From contig JAJZMB010000147.1 in assembly GCA_021803205.1 (NCBI GenBank), positions 1 to 64,000 on the forward strand: a stretch of 64,000 nt of DNA, read 5' to 3'. The notes beneath the pieces were generated by a model. The model was not told the origin of the DNA and ran no database searches. It saw only the letters and a program-made list of their open reading frames with translations. Both the position numbers and the translations under genes were made by a program. The stretch is from Bacillota bacterium (lineage in GTDB: Bacteria; Bacillota; Sulfobacillia; RBS10-35; JAJYVN01). Each line of letters opens with the position of its first letter. Within the stretch, counting starts at the first letter, position 1. Below, in pieces: positions 28,695 to 37,328 of this stretch.

Positions 28695-30113
28695 GTGGTG
28701 CGGGCGATGGGGCGGGCGAATTTTCGCGCGCTGAAATGGCAGACGTTCGGCGGTGGCGCCGTCGGTCTGTCGGCGGTCCTCGTCGCCCTCCATGTATGGC
28801 GGGGCCCGAGCGGATCTTTGGGCGAGCTTGCGGTCCGGGTGGTGCTGCTGTGCGCTGCCGCCCTGGTCTTCAACGAGTGCGCCTTTGTGCTCATCAGGCG
28901 GGCGAACGAGGCGCTGCACCAGGAGCGTCAGCGGTTGTACGCGCTGCACCAGATCAGCGAGGGCGTGACCTTCCTCCCTGCCCTGGAGCGCAACCTGGGG
29001 GCGACGCTGGAAATCGTGCGCCAGGTGTCGGGCGCATCCGTTGTCGCCTGGATGGAGCCGACCGGCGGCGCCAAGGCGGAGGTTGCTTGCCGCGTACTGG
29101 TCGGGGACCGCCGCACGGCGGCGGATGAGGATCTGAGACTCCGCTATGGCCAGGACCTCCCCGGGCGTGCCCTGAGCAGCGGCCAACTGGTGTCGATCGA
29201 TGACGCGGCGGACATCCCGCCGGGAGACCGTGACGCCTATCCGTTGATGATCGCCGAGGGGTTGCGCTCCGGCGCGGCCCTGTGCGCCACCGTGCACCAA
29301 CACCCCATCGGCATGCTCGTCCTGGGATGGCGCGAGCGCCACCATCTTTCCGCGGCAGATCGAGAGTTCATGGGGAACGTGACCAACCTGCTCGGGGTCG
29401 CCGTGGAGAATTTGCGCCTTTACCGGGAGGCTCAACGCTTGGGCGCTATTGAGGAGCGTGAGCGCATCGCCAGGGAGATGCATGACGGCTTCGCACAGAC
29501 GCTGGCCTACCTCAAGATCCGAGCGGAGGCCGCGTTGGCTGGCGCGGACGGACCGGGGGCGGTGGGGGGGCTGGCCGCCGCGCTGGAGGATATCCGACGG
29601 GGCGCGGTCGAGGCCCTGGGAGACGTTCGCCGGGCCATCATGGACCTCAAGTCTCCGCTGGGCGGGGCTGCGGGCGATTTCACCGCACGCCTGGCGGCCT
29701 ACCTCCATTCCTGGAGCCGGCTCAACGCCATCGAGGCGGAAGTTATACTGCCCCAAGGGAGTCTGGAACTCGATGCGGAGGTTGAGCAGCAGATCCTGCG
29801 CATCTGTCAGGAGGCGCTGGCGAACGTGCGTAAGCACGCGCGGGCGCATAGGGTCTGGGTGCGCTTGGCCAAGGAGACCGACGGTGCACTGAGCGTGGCC
29901 GTGTCAGACGACGGTTGCGGTTTCGATCCCGACCGGGCGCCGCGTCCCGGGCACTTTGGTCTCGGCATCCTGCAGGAGCGGGCCGCAGCCATCGGTGGAA
30001 CTGTGTCCATTGCGTCGCGGCCTGGGGGCGGCACGGAGGTGCTGCTGTTGCTGGGGCCGGCTGGCGAGCCGTCCGGCGGTCTGCCGCTGGCGGCCGTCGG
30101 CGGGTCCCGCTGA
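28695..30113 (+). CDS. NarL-type sensor histidine kinase with GAF domain
   Basis: About 472 aa from GTG 28695 (GGAGGAG at 5-6 nt; GTG 28674 is an alternative). Two N-terminal TM helices (VGLSAVLVALHVW, VRVVLLCAAALVFNECAFVLI) are followed by a GAF-like sensor domain (about 95-255). Next is a HisKA_3 dimerisation box with the phospho-acceptor in REMHDGFAQTLAYLKIR. The HATPase domain has the N box QEALANVRKHARA, DDGCGFD and FGLGILQERAAAIGG. The GAF ligand is unknown. The cognate regulator follows after 270 bp containing a degenerate R element. No NarX-like nitrate-binding P-box is seen. Confidence 0.92.
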   Translation: MVRAMGRANFRALKWQTFGGGAVGLSAVLVALHVWRGPSGSLGELAVRVVLLCAAALVFNECAFVLIRRANEALHQERQRLYALHQISEGVTFLPALERNLGATLEIVRQVSGASVVAWMEPTGGAKAEVACRVLVGDRRTAADEDLRLRYGQDLPGRALSSGQLVSIDDAADIPPGDRDAYPLMIAEGLRSGAALCATVHQHPIGMLVLGWRERHHLSAADREFMGNVTNLLGVAVENLRLYREAQRLGAIEERERIAREMHDGFAQTLAYLKIRAEAALAGADGPGAVGGLAAALEDIRRGAVEALGDVRRAIMDLKSPLGGAAGDFTARLAAYLHSWSRLNAIEAEVILPQGSLELDAEVEQQILRICQEALANVRKHARAHRVWVRLAKETDGALSVAVSDDGCGFDPDRAPRPGHFGLGILQERAAAIGGTVSIASRPGGGTEVLLLLGPAGEPSGGLPLAAVGGSR

Positions 30114-30266
30114 AAGAACCGGGCGACTTACCATGGCTTGATGCAGGGTGGCTGCGGATGGCCCGGGCGGCGAGATGCGACCGAGGGGGGCAACGGGCGG
30201 GGAGGGGCGACGCCATCCGTTGGGCGAGACGTACGCCTGTCCCTGGCGGCGGCGACGCAGGGATTC

Positions 30267-30371
30267 GGACGGTGCTGCAGGAGTCGGTGGGTGCATCGGG
30301 CGGAACCGGAAAAGCCCGGGGCACGCTCACGGTGCCCTCGCAGGAAGGGGACCCTTGCAGCGGCCACATAG
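30267..30371 (+). repeat. Degenerate R element copy upstream of the response regulator
   Basis: About 105 bp with clear R-family layout: GGACGGTGCTGCAGGAGTCG at the 5' end, and CGGTGCCCTCGCAGGAAGGG then ACCCTTGCAGCGGCCACATA at the 3' end. The last bases read into ATAGGGAGG, so the repeat edge forms the ribosome binding site of the response regulator whose ATG is 7 nt further on. Confidence 0.7.
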
Positions 30372-30383
30372 GGAGGCCTACAG

Positions 30384-31034
30384 ATGGCGATCCGCATTCT
30401 GCTTGCTGATGACCATGCCCTGGTGCGCCAGGGAATTCGTGAACTTCTCTCCTCTCAGCCGGAGTTTGAGGTGGTCGGAGAGGCGGCGACGGGCGCGGAT
30501 GCGTTGGCGCAGACGATCGAGACCCGGCCGGACGTGGTGCTGCTGGACATCCACATGCCTTCGGGCGATGGTCTTTGGGCCACGACGGAAATTACGCGGG
30601 AGGTGCCGAGTGCCCGTGTGCTCGTCCTGACCGTGTCGACCGAGGACGAGCACCTCAAAGAGACGTTGCGGCGCGGCGCGGCCGGCTATCAGTTGAAGTC
30701 GAGCCCGTCGGACTCGCTGTTTCAGGCGATTCGCGAAGTGGCGCGCGGCGAGACGACGGTGCCCGGAACCATGGCGGGGCGGATCCTGGCAACATTTGGC
30801 CTGCCGCCGGAGATGCGGGGGGCAGGTCGTGAGGCCGGTCTTTCCGCACGTGAGCAGGACGTTCTGCGCCTGTTGTCCCGCGGCCAGACCAACAGGGAGA
30901 TCGCAGAGGCGCTGGAGATCAGTGAGAACACGGTCAAGGCGCACCTCAAGAGTGTGCTGCGTAAGCTCGGTGTGAGCAACCGGGTTGAGGCCGCCGGTTG
31001 GGCCCTGCGGCATCTGGAGGGGACAGGGGACTAG
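30384..31034 (+). CDS. NarL/FixJ-family response regulator
   Basis: 216 aa: receiver domain (about 1-120) with acidic pocket DD at 9-10, phospho-acceptor Asp55 in VLLDIHMP and Lys in GYQLKSSPS, then a LuxR-type HTH (about 150-200; LSAREQDVLRLLSRG, NREIAEALEISENTVKAHLKS). It pairs with the kinase immediately upstream. ATG 30384 is preceded by AGGGAGG at 7 nt. Its stop TAG lies in CTAG, the first bases of R element copy 3. Confidence 0.94.
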   Translation: MAIRILLADDHALVRQGIRELLSSQPEFEVVGEAATGADALAQTIETRPDVVLLDIHMPSGDGLWATTEITREVPSARVLVLTVSTEDEHLKETLRRGAAGYQLKSSPSDSLFQAIREVARGETTVPGTMAGRILATFGLPPEMRGAGREAGLSAREQDVLRLLSRGQTNREIAEALEISENTVKAHLKSVLRKLGVSNRVEAAGWALRHLEGTGD

Positions 31035-31148
31035 TACGGCGCTGCAAGAATCGGTTTGCGCACCGGCCGCGAATGGTGGACCCTTGAGGGACAAGGGATA
31101 TCGGAGCAGTGGCCTCGCAAAAGCGGACTTTTTGCAGCGGCCACCTAG
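31031..31148 (+). repeat. R element copy 3 (near-identical group, CTAG at both ends)
   Basis: The best-preserved copy: 118 bp from CTAGTACGGC to GGCCACCTAG, so CTAG is present at both edges. Internal blocks are GCTGCAAGAATCGGTTTGCG, CACCGGCCGCGAATGGTGG, ACCCTTGAGGGACAAGGG, ATATCGGAGCA and GTGGCCTCGCAAAAGCGGAC. A hairpin pairs GTGGCC with GGCCAC and GCAAAAG with the TTTTTGC arm, and a smaller one pairs CCCTTG with CAAGGG. The 5' CTAG provides the response-regulator stop codon; the valS T-box promoter lies 80 bp downstream. Confidence 0.88.
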
Positions 31149-31229
31149 TGGCGAGCGCAGCGGCGCCGGAGGCCGCCATGCTGCCGCGGTTGTATCCCGC
31201 TACGACGGGTCGATCCGCGGCACTCACGT

Positions 31230-31259
31230 TTGACGTGGGGGGCGCGCAATTCGTAGACT
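31230..31259 (+). promoter_or_regulatory. Predicted promoter of the valS T-box transcript
   Basis: TTGACG (31230-31235), 18-bp spacer, TAGACT (31254-31259), immediately ahead of the T-box leader. The local sequence is less GC-rich than its surroundings. Confidence 0.6.
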
Positions 31260-31265
31260 GTAGCT

Positions 31266-31600
31266 GTCCTGGGGAGGAGTAACCGGCTCTGGGTGGTACA
31301 GCAAAGGGCCCTCGGCTGAAAGGCCCTCCACCCGATCCGTGTGAAGGTCACCCCAAGGCTGTGCGTACCGGGTGGGGAAAGTGGCTGGGGGCGGGCTTGC
31401 CGGCAGCGACGCCCGCCGTTGGCGTCGCGACGGGGGTACAGGCCCGGCGCGGGTTGCCGCGTCCCGTGTAGGGCAACCGGCCGCGATCCCGCATCGCGCG
31501 GGTTCCGCCCGTTATTGCGGAATGCAAGCGCCCCCTCCGGGCACTAAGGTGGTACCGCGGAGCAGCCCTCCGTCCTTTGCGGACGGAGGGCTTTTGTCTG
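31266..31600 (+). promoter_or_regulatory. T-box riboswitch of valS
   Basis: About 335-nt leader ending in the hallmark T-box sequence AAGGTGGTACCGCGG (31546-31560), directly followed by an intrinsic terminator. The T-box pairs with the acceptor end of uncharged tRNA and switches the terminator to an antiterminator. The upstream part (31275-31420) is rich in pairable segments consistent with Stem I. A GUC valine codon in GTGAAGGTCACC (31347-31349) is a plausible specifier. The position directly before valyl-tRNA synthetase agrees with tRNA-Val sensing. Confidence 0.92.
31565..31596 (+). terminator. T-box intrinsic terminator
   Basis: Perfect 11-bp stem GCCCTCCGTCC / GGACGGAGGGC with a TTTGC loop, followed by TTTTGT. 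It overlaps the 3' side of the antiterminator region of the valS T-box and lies 11 bp before the valS start. Confidence 0.9.
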
Positions 31601-31607
31601 TAGGGGA

Positions 31608-34388
31608 GTGAAGAGGGTGCCGACCCATGAGACCGAACTGCCCAAGGCCTATGCCCCCGCGCCGGTGGAGGGCCGCATCTACCGGCGGTGGCTGGAGAGC
31701 GGCGCGTTCACGGCGCCGCGCCGTCCCCGCGGCGACCGGCGGTTTTCCATGGTCATGCCGCCGCCCAACGTCACCGGACATCTGCATATGGGCCATGCCC
31801 TCGACAACACCCTGCAGGATGTGTTCGCGCGCTGGCACCGGATGATGGGAGACGCCACCCTGTGGCTGCCGGGGACCGACCATGCCGGCATCGCCACGCA
31901 AGCGGTGGTGGAGAAGCGTTTGGTTGCGGAGGGCCTTTCCCGGCGGGCCATCGGTCGGGATGCATTCCTGCAACGGGTTTGGCGGTGGAAGGACGAGTAC
32001 GAGGCCGGGATTGTGGAGCAATTGCGTCGCCTGGGGTGCTCCTGCGATTGGAGCCGGCAGCGCTTCACGCTTGACGCGGGGTTTTCGCGCGCCGTGGAGG
32101 AGGTTTTCGTCCGGTATCACCGCGAGGGTCTTCTGTATCGCGGGGACTACCTCGTTAACTGGTGCCCGTCGTGCGGTACGGCCATCTCCGACCTGGAGGT
32201 GGAGCACGAGCCCGAGGAGTCGAGGCTGTACAGGATCCGCTATCCCCTGGACGGCGGCGGGGACGTGGTCGTGGCCACGGTCCGCCCGGAAACGATGCTC
32301 GGCGATGCCGCCGTCGCGGTGCATCCTGCGGACGAACGGTATCGTCACGCCGTCGGCCGTAAGGCGGTATTGCCTCTGATAGGCCGGCGCATCCCGGTGG
32401 TGGCGGACCCCCACGTGGATCCTTCCTTCGGCACCGGTGCGCTCAAGGTGACGCCGGCCCACGACGCGGACGACGCGGCCATCGCGGCGCGCCATGGCCT
32501 GCCCTCGTACGCGGTCATCGGCACGGACGGCCGCCTGACGGCCGATGCCGGACCGGAGTTCGCCGGCCTGCCCGTGGCCGAGGCCCGTGCGGCGGTGGTC
32601 GCTGCCCTGCGCAGCGGCGGCTTTCTCGGAGGCGAAGAGCCATACATCGCACCGGTCGGGCGCTGCACACGTTGTGCCGGGGTCGTGGAGCCGCTCATCT
32701 CCCGGCAGTGGTTTGTTCGGATGCGGGCCCTGGCGGATGCGGCGGCGGAAGCAGTGCGTGCGGGGCGGGTCCGTTTCGTGCCCGAGCGATTCAGCGACGA
32801 CTTCCTGCAATGGATGGACCAGGCCCACGACTGGTGCATCAGCCGGCAACTCTGGTGGGGGCATCGCATCCCCGCCTATGAGTGTGCCGCCTGCGGAGAG
32901 ACGACGGTTTCGGCCACGACCCCCGCGGTTTGCCCGCGCTGTGGCGCGCCCGACCCCGAGCGGGACCCGGATGTACTCGACACCTGGTTCTCCTCCGCCC
33001 TCTGGCCGTTCTCCACTCTGGGGTGGCCCGCTCCTACGGCGTCGGAGCTCACCGCGTACTACCCGACAGACCTCCTGGTCACCGGCCGTGACATCCTCTT
33101 TTTCTGGGTGGCACGGATGATCTTTTCCGCGGTGCATCTGACGGGGGAGGTGCCTTTTCGCACTGTGCTGCTGCACGGCCTGGTGCGCGACGCCCAGGGT
33201 CGGAAGATGAGCAAATCCCTCGGCAACGGCATCGACCCTCTGCAGATCATCGACCGCTACGGGGCGGACGCGCTCCGCCTGACCCTTCTGGTGGGGGTGG
33301 CTCCCGGCAACGACAGCCGGTTTGCACCTGAAAAGATCGAGGGCAGCCAGCACTTTTGCAACAAGCTGTGGAACGCCGCGCGCTTCTCGCTGGGTCACCT
33401 GATGGTCGATCCACAGGATGCGGACATCCCGGCCGGGCCGGCGGAGATCGAGGACCGCTGGATTGAGAGCCGCATGGCGGCGGCCGTCGCGGCGGCGACA
33501 TCCGCCATGCGGCGCTTCGATCCCGGCGAGGCGCTCGCCGGATTGCAGTCCTTTGTCTGGGATGACTTCTGCGACTGGTATCTGGAGGCGGTGAAACCAC
33601 GCTTGTTCGGAAACGCGGGACCCGCCTCCGCGGCGGCTGCCCGGCGCAGCCTCGGTCGTGTGCTGGGGGGGATCCTGCGCCTCCTGCATCCGTTTTTGCC
33701 GTTCATTACCGAGGAGATCTGGGCCCGCCTGACGCCGGAGGCCGGGGTCAACTGCGCGGCGGTGGGTGTGGGAACTTCCGGCGGGGCAACCACCGGTTGT
33801 GGGACCCTCCTCATGACGGCTCCCTGGCCCGCGGAGGGGGAGTGGCCGTCGGATCCGGCTGCCGAGGTGCGGTTTGGCCTGATCCGCGAGATCGCCGGAG
33901 CGGTGCGCTCGCTGCGCGCCGAGATGCGCGTCCCTCCGGCCGCGTATGTAAAGGTGCTGGTCCATGGGGACGCTGGCGACTTTACGTCAGAGGCCGGTGG
34001 GACAGTGGTGCGCGCGCTGGCGCGCGTTGGGTCCATCGAGCGGCGTGGGCTGGCCGCCGGGGAGCTCGGTGTCTCCGCGGTGGTCGGGGCAGGGGTCGCT
34101 GTGGTGCTCCTTTTGCAGGGTGCGGTCGACGCCGAAGCAGAGATCGAGCGGTTGCGCCGTGAACGCGACGCGGCGGAGGCGCAACGTTGTCGGGCCGCGG
34201 AGCGGTTGTCGAATCCCGATTTCCTGAGTCGGGCGAAGCAGGAGGTTGTGCAGCGGGAGCAAGCGCGCAGATGCGCCCTGGAGGCGACTGTCGCGCGTCT
34301 GGAGCAGCGCATCGCCGAACTCTCCGGGTCTGCTGCGGAATCTCGTCCGGCGGACTGGGCTGAGGGCGAGAAGGATAGTATAGTCTGA
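31608..34388 (+). CDS. valS: Valyl-tRNA synthetase
   Basis: Class I aminoacyl-tRNA synthetase, 926 aa. The HIGH motif is HLHMGHAL (about residue 58) and the KMSKS motif is GRKMSKSLGNGID (about 533). The editing (CP1) domain lies between, with the zinc-knuckle-like CPSCG and CERCG-like CPRCG Cys pairs. The C-terminus ends in a coiled coil (AEIERLRRERDAAEAQRC..., about 845-915) typical of ValRS. GTG 31608 follows GTAGGGGA closely. A GTG at 31617 with GGGGAG at 8 nt may be the actual start. Regulated by the upstream T-box. First gene of the valS-maf-radC-mreBCD cluster. Confidence 0.97.
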   Translation: MKRVPTHETELPKAYAPAPVEGRIYRRWLESGAFTAPRRPRGDRRFSMVMPPPNVTGHLHMGHALDNTLQDVFARWHRMMGDATLWLPGTDHAGIATQAVVEKRLVAEGLSRRAIGRDAFLQRVWRWKDEYEAGIVEQLRRLGCSCDWSRQRFTLDAGFSRAVEEVFVRYHREGLLYRGDYLVNWCPSCGTAISDLEVEHEPEESRLYRIRYPLDGGGDVVVATVRPETMLGDAAVAVHPADERYRHAVGRKAVLPLIGRRIPVVADPHVDPSFGTGALKVTPAHDADDAAIAARHGLPSYAVIGTDGRLTADAGPEFAGLPVAEARAAVVAALRSGGFLGGEEPYIAPVGRCTRCAGVVEPLISRQWFVRMRALADAAAEAVRAGRVRFVPERFSDDFLQWMDQAHDWCISRQLWWGHRIPAYECAACGETTVSATTPAVCPRCGAPDPERDPDVLDTWFSSALWPFSTLGWPAPTASELTAYYPTDLLVTGRDILFFWVARMIFSAVHLTGEVPFRTVLLHGLVRDAQGRKMSKSLGNGIDPLQIIDRYGADALRLTLLVGVAPGNDSRFAPEKIEGSQHFCNKLWNAARFSLGHLMVDPQDADIPAGPAEIEDRWIESRMAAAVAAATSAMRRFDPGEALAGLQSFVWDDFCDWYLEAVKPRLFGNAGPASAAAARRSLGRVLGGILRLLHPFLPFITEEIWARLTPEAGVNCAAVGVGTSGGATTGCGTLLMTAPWPAEGEWPSDPAAEVRFGLIREIAGAVRSLRAEMRVPPAAYVKVLVHGDAGDFTSEAGGTVVRALARVGSIERRGLAAGELGVSAVVGAGVAVVLLLQGAVDAEAEIERLRRERDAAEAQRCRAAERLSNPDFLSRAKQEVVQREQARRCALEATVARLEQRIAELSGSAAESRPADWAEGEKDSIV

Positions 34389-34390
34389 AT

Positions 34391-34987
34391 ATGGAATATT
34401 TCTCAGAACCTGTCTGCCCGCCCATCGTTCTCGCATCGGGTTCTCCCCGCCGGGCCGACCTGCTCCGGCAGGTGGGGTTACCGTTTGAGGTCCTGCCGGT
34501 GGGTGTGGATGAGGGCACCTCCTCTGACGGAGCGCGTTCCCCCCGCGCAGTCGCCCGGCGCCGTGCGCTGGCCAAGGCCGAGGCCGCGCGGGTCTTGCGG
34601 CCGGAGGGGATTGTGGTGGCTGCCGATACCGTGGTGGCATGCCGCGGGCGGATACTGGGAAAGCCCGCGGACCGCCGAGAGGCTGAGGGGATGCTGCGAC
34701 TGCTCTCGGCTCGGACGCACACGGTTGTGACGGCAATTGCCGTCGTGCACAGGGGGGAGCTGGCGACAGCCGTCGAATATGCCCATGTGGCGTTCCGGCG
34801 TCTGGAGGATGCCGAGATTCGGCGGTACGCCGCTGGCGCCGAACCCCTGGACAAGGCCGGTGGCTATGCTGTTCAGGGAGCCGCCGCCGCGTTCGTGCGC
34901 CGCATCGAGGGCGAATACACCACGGTCGTCGGGTTGCCGCTATGCCGCCTCAGCATTATGTTGCGGCGCTTCGGGATCCGGGCGTGA
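34391..34987 (+). CDS. maf: Maf-type nucleoside triphosphate pyrophosphatase
   Basis: 198 aa Maf/Ham1-fold protein hydrolysing non-canonical or pyrimidine NTPs. Conserved features are IVLASGSPRRADLLRQVG, the catalytic Asp in VVAADTVVACRGRILGKP, and DKAGGYAVQGAAAAFVRRIEG ending in TVVGLPL. It starts 3 bp after the valS stop, and no strong ribosome binding site is visible at ATG 34391. In Bacillota this gene sits beside mreBCD, as here. Confidence 0.94.
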   Translation: MEYFSEPVCPPIVLASGSPRRADLLRQVGLPFEVLPVGVDEGTSSDGARSPRAVARRRALAKAEAARVLRPEGIVVAADTVVACRGRILGKPADRREAEGMLRLLSARTHTVVTAIAVVHRGELATAVEYAHVAFRRLEDAEIRRYAAGAEPLDKAGGYAVQGAAAAFVRRIEGEYTTVVGLPLCRLSIMLRRFGIRA

Positions 34988-35068
34988 CCCGATTGGTCGG
35001 CCTCATCGGCCGGCTGCGGGTTTCGGCGTTCCCGGGGGTGTCCGTTCATTGGGAGGCGGCGGCGCGTC

Positions 35069-35893
35069 ATGGATAAGACCGAAGGCGCTGGTCCCGATGC
35101 CGGGGCGGTGAAGAGTCGTCGCGGGCAGGGTGGGTCGGCGGCCAGAGGGTCTGCCGTGCCAGACAACCCGCGAGTCGCCGTCGGTACTGCCGCGCGTAAG
35201 CCGCGACCGATCCCCATTCCGGATTGGCCGTCGACCGAGCGTCCGCGAGAGCGTCTGATTCGCTCCGGTCCAGGATCCCTGGCTGACGCGGAACTGCTGG
35301 CCATCGTGATGCGCACGGGCCGTGCAGGGGAGACAGCGCTCGACCTCGCGAGGCGGACATTGTCGCTGGGTGGCACCGACGGGCTACAAGGGCTGCTGCG
35401 GCTTGCCGCCGACGACTTGGCCGCGCTGCCCGGCATCGGGCCGGCCAAGGCCGCACAGGTGCTGGCGGCTCTGGAACTCGGCGCGCGGGCGGCGAGGCGT
35501 GCGGTCGCCGCGCCGGTGCGACTTCAGGGGCCGGAGGACGTCGCGTGCGCCCTGATGGTGGAGATGGGCCCGCTGGATCGGGAACAGTTCCGCGTGTTGC
35601 TCCTCGATACCAAGCATGGACTGATCGGCACGGAGGTCGTCGCCGTGGGGGGGCTGGACCACGTGCCCGCCGATCCGCGCGAGGTGTTCAAGCCTGCCGT
35701 CCGGCGCAGCGCGGCAGCCGTCATCGTGGTGCACAACCATCCCAGCGGCGATCCGGAGCCGAGCGCCCAGGACCTGGAACTGACGGACCGCCTGTTCGAT
35801 GCCGGACGGGTGTTGGGTATTCCCGTCCTGGACCACATCGTCGTCGCTCGCGGCGGTTACGTCAGCTTGGCGGCGCGGGGGCGCGTGGGCTGA
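35069..35893 (+). CDS. radC: RadC-like JAB-domain protein
   Basis: 274 aa. The N-terminal helix-hairpin-helix unit (LPGIGPAKAAQVLAALELG) precedes the JAB/MPN+ metalloprotease-like domain with the metal ligands in VIVVHNHPSGDPEPSAQD. The first ~45 residues are a poorly conserved charged extension, so a later start is possible. RadC's role in DNA repair is not proven despite its name. Here it keeps the maf-radC-mreB order common in Bacillota. Confidence 0.92.
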   Translation: MDKTEGAGPDAGAVKSRRGQGGSAARGSAVPDNPRVAVGTAARKPRPIPIPDWPSTERPRERLIRSGPGSLADAELLAIVMRTGRAGETALDLARRTLSLGGTDGLQGLLRLAADDLAALPGIGPAKAAQVLAALELGARAARRAVAAPVRLQGPEDVACALMVEMGPLDREQFRVLLLDTKHGLIGTEVVAVGGLDHVPADPREVFKPAVRRSAAAVIVVHNHPSGDPEPSAQDLELTDRLFDAGRVLGIPVLDHIVVARGGYVSLAARGRVG

Positions 35894-36117
35894 ACGCAGC
35901 GTTGCGTTGTATCCCTGTTCGTGAGGCGTGTGGGGACCGTCCGTGTCCGGGGCACGCGGAAGGTTCCGGTGTCGCCTCCTGATGTGCAGCGAGTGGGCTT
36001 GCCGCAGGTTCTGCTGCTGTCGCCGGCCCTCCGGGCGTCGCAGGGAGCCCCTGAGCGGCGGTGCCCGGCGCCAAGGCTGCCGCGGGTTCGTGGGTCTCGA
36101 GAGTTGACCGGGGGTGA

Positions 36118-37137
36118 ATGGAGCGGATGTGGGGCGTGATTTCCCGGGACATGGGCATAGACCTCGGCACGGCGAACACCCTGGTTTACCTGCGCGGTAA
36201 GGGGATCGTGCTGCAGGAACCGTCAGTGGTGGCGATCAAGAGTGAGACTAAGCAACCCGTCGCCGTGGGTGCCGACGCGAAGCGGATGATCGGGCGGACT
36301 CCTGGGAACATTGTGGCCATCCGCCCCATGAAGGACGGCGTCATCGCCGACTTCGACATCACCCAGACCATGCTGCGGCACTTCATCAACAAGGCCAACC
36401 GCGGCGGCTGGTCGCTGCTGAGGCCACGGCTGGTCGTCTGCGTGCCCTCCGGCGTCACCGAGGTGGAAAAACGGGCAGTGAAGGAGGCCGCGCACCAGGC
36501 CGGCGTACGGGAGGTGCACACGATCGAGGAGCCGATGGCGGCCGCGATCGGTGCGGGTCTGCCGGTCAACGAACCCACCGGCAGTATGGTGGTCGACATC
36601 GGTGGAGGCACAACCGAGGTGGCGGTGATCTCGCTGGGCGGGGTTGTCAATCCGCGCTCGATCCGCGTCGCGGGAGACGAGATGGACGAGGCCATCGCCA
36701 CGTACGTGAAGCGCACCTATAACCTGGCCATCGGGGAACGGACGTCTGAAGATGTCAAGATCGCCATCGGTTCGGCGTACCCTGTGAATGACGACGCCGG
36801 CGTGGACATCCGTGGTCGGGACCTCGTGACCGGTTTGCCCAAGAATCTGCGCCTCACCGGAGCCGAGGTGCGCCAGGCTCTCCAGGAGCCCGTCGGGGCG
36901 ATTGTGGACGCGATTCGGTTTACGTTGGAATTCACCCCGCCCGAACTGGCGGCGGATATCATGGACCGTGGCATCGTGATGACCGGAGGAGGATCTCTGC
37001 TGAAAGGTTTGGACAAAAAGATCGCGCAGGAGACGGGTATGCCGGTGATGGTCTCGGACGAACCACTCCTGTGTGTGGCCAAGGGAACGGGGCACGTGGT
37101 AGAAGAACTTGAGCGTCTGCGCGGGGTGTTGCACTGA
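36118..37137 (+). CDS. mreB: Rod-shape determining actin homologue MreB
   Basis: Bacterial actin directing lateral wall synthesis, 339 aa. Phosphate-1 motif [19 protein letters not shown], phosphate-2 motif [19 protein letters not shown] and the adenosine motif [20 protein letters not shown] are intact. The ATG at 36118 has only a GGGGGTG nearby; ATG 36127 or GTG 36136 (VISRDMGID, closest to the family N-terminus) are alternatives. About 220 bp without a recognisable gene precede it. Confidence 0.97.
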   Translation: MERMWGVISRDMGIDLGTANTLVYLRGKGIVLQEPSVVAIKSETKQPVAVGADAKRMIGRTPGNIVAIRPMKDGVIADFDITQTMLRHFINKANRGGWSLLRPRLVVCVPSGVTEVEKRAVKEAAHQAGVREVHTIEEPMAAAIGAGLPVNEPTGSMVVDIGGGTTEVAVISLGGVVNPRSIRVAGDEMDEAIATYVKRTYNLAIGERTSEDVKIAIGSAYPVNDDAGVDIRGRDLVTGLPKNLRLTGAEVRQALQEPVGAIVDAIRFTLEFTPPELAADIMDRGIVMTGGGSLLKGLDKKIAQETGMPVMVSDEPLLCVAKGTGHVVEELERLRGVLH

Positions 37138-37328
37138 CCGAACGTGTGGCCGCCACGGTCCGTGCGCCCAGGTGCAACGGCAGGGTCCGTGCGATCCGTG
37201 CGCGGAGGTGGTGGTCCGCGAACCGGTCGGTTGGCCCGTGACGGTGGCGGCGGTCTAAAGTCGGTGGCGACGAGTGCGGCGGGAAAGGGCGGTGAGGTGC
37301 CGGGCTCGCGGGATCGGGCTCCGGCGCA

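Noticed and set aside
27084..29849. A 921-codon open frame on the minus strand
   Set aside because: It lies antisense to murJ and the histidine kinase, both of which have strong family motifs; the minus translation has none.
31512..33965. An 817-codon open frame on the minus strand
   Set aside because: Antisense of valS; His/Arg/Gln-rich translation without motifs.
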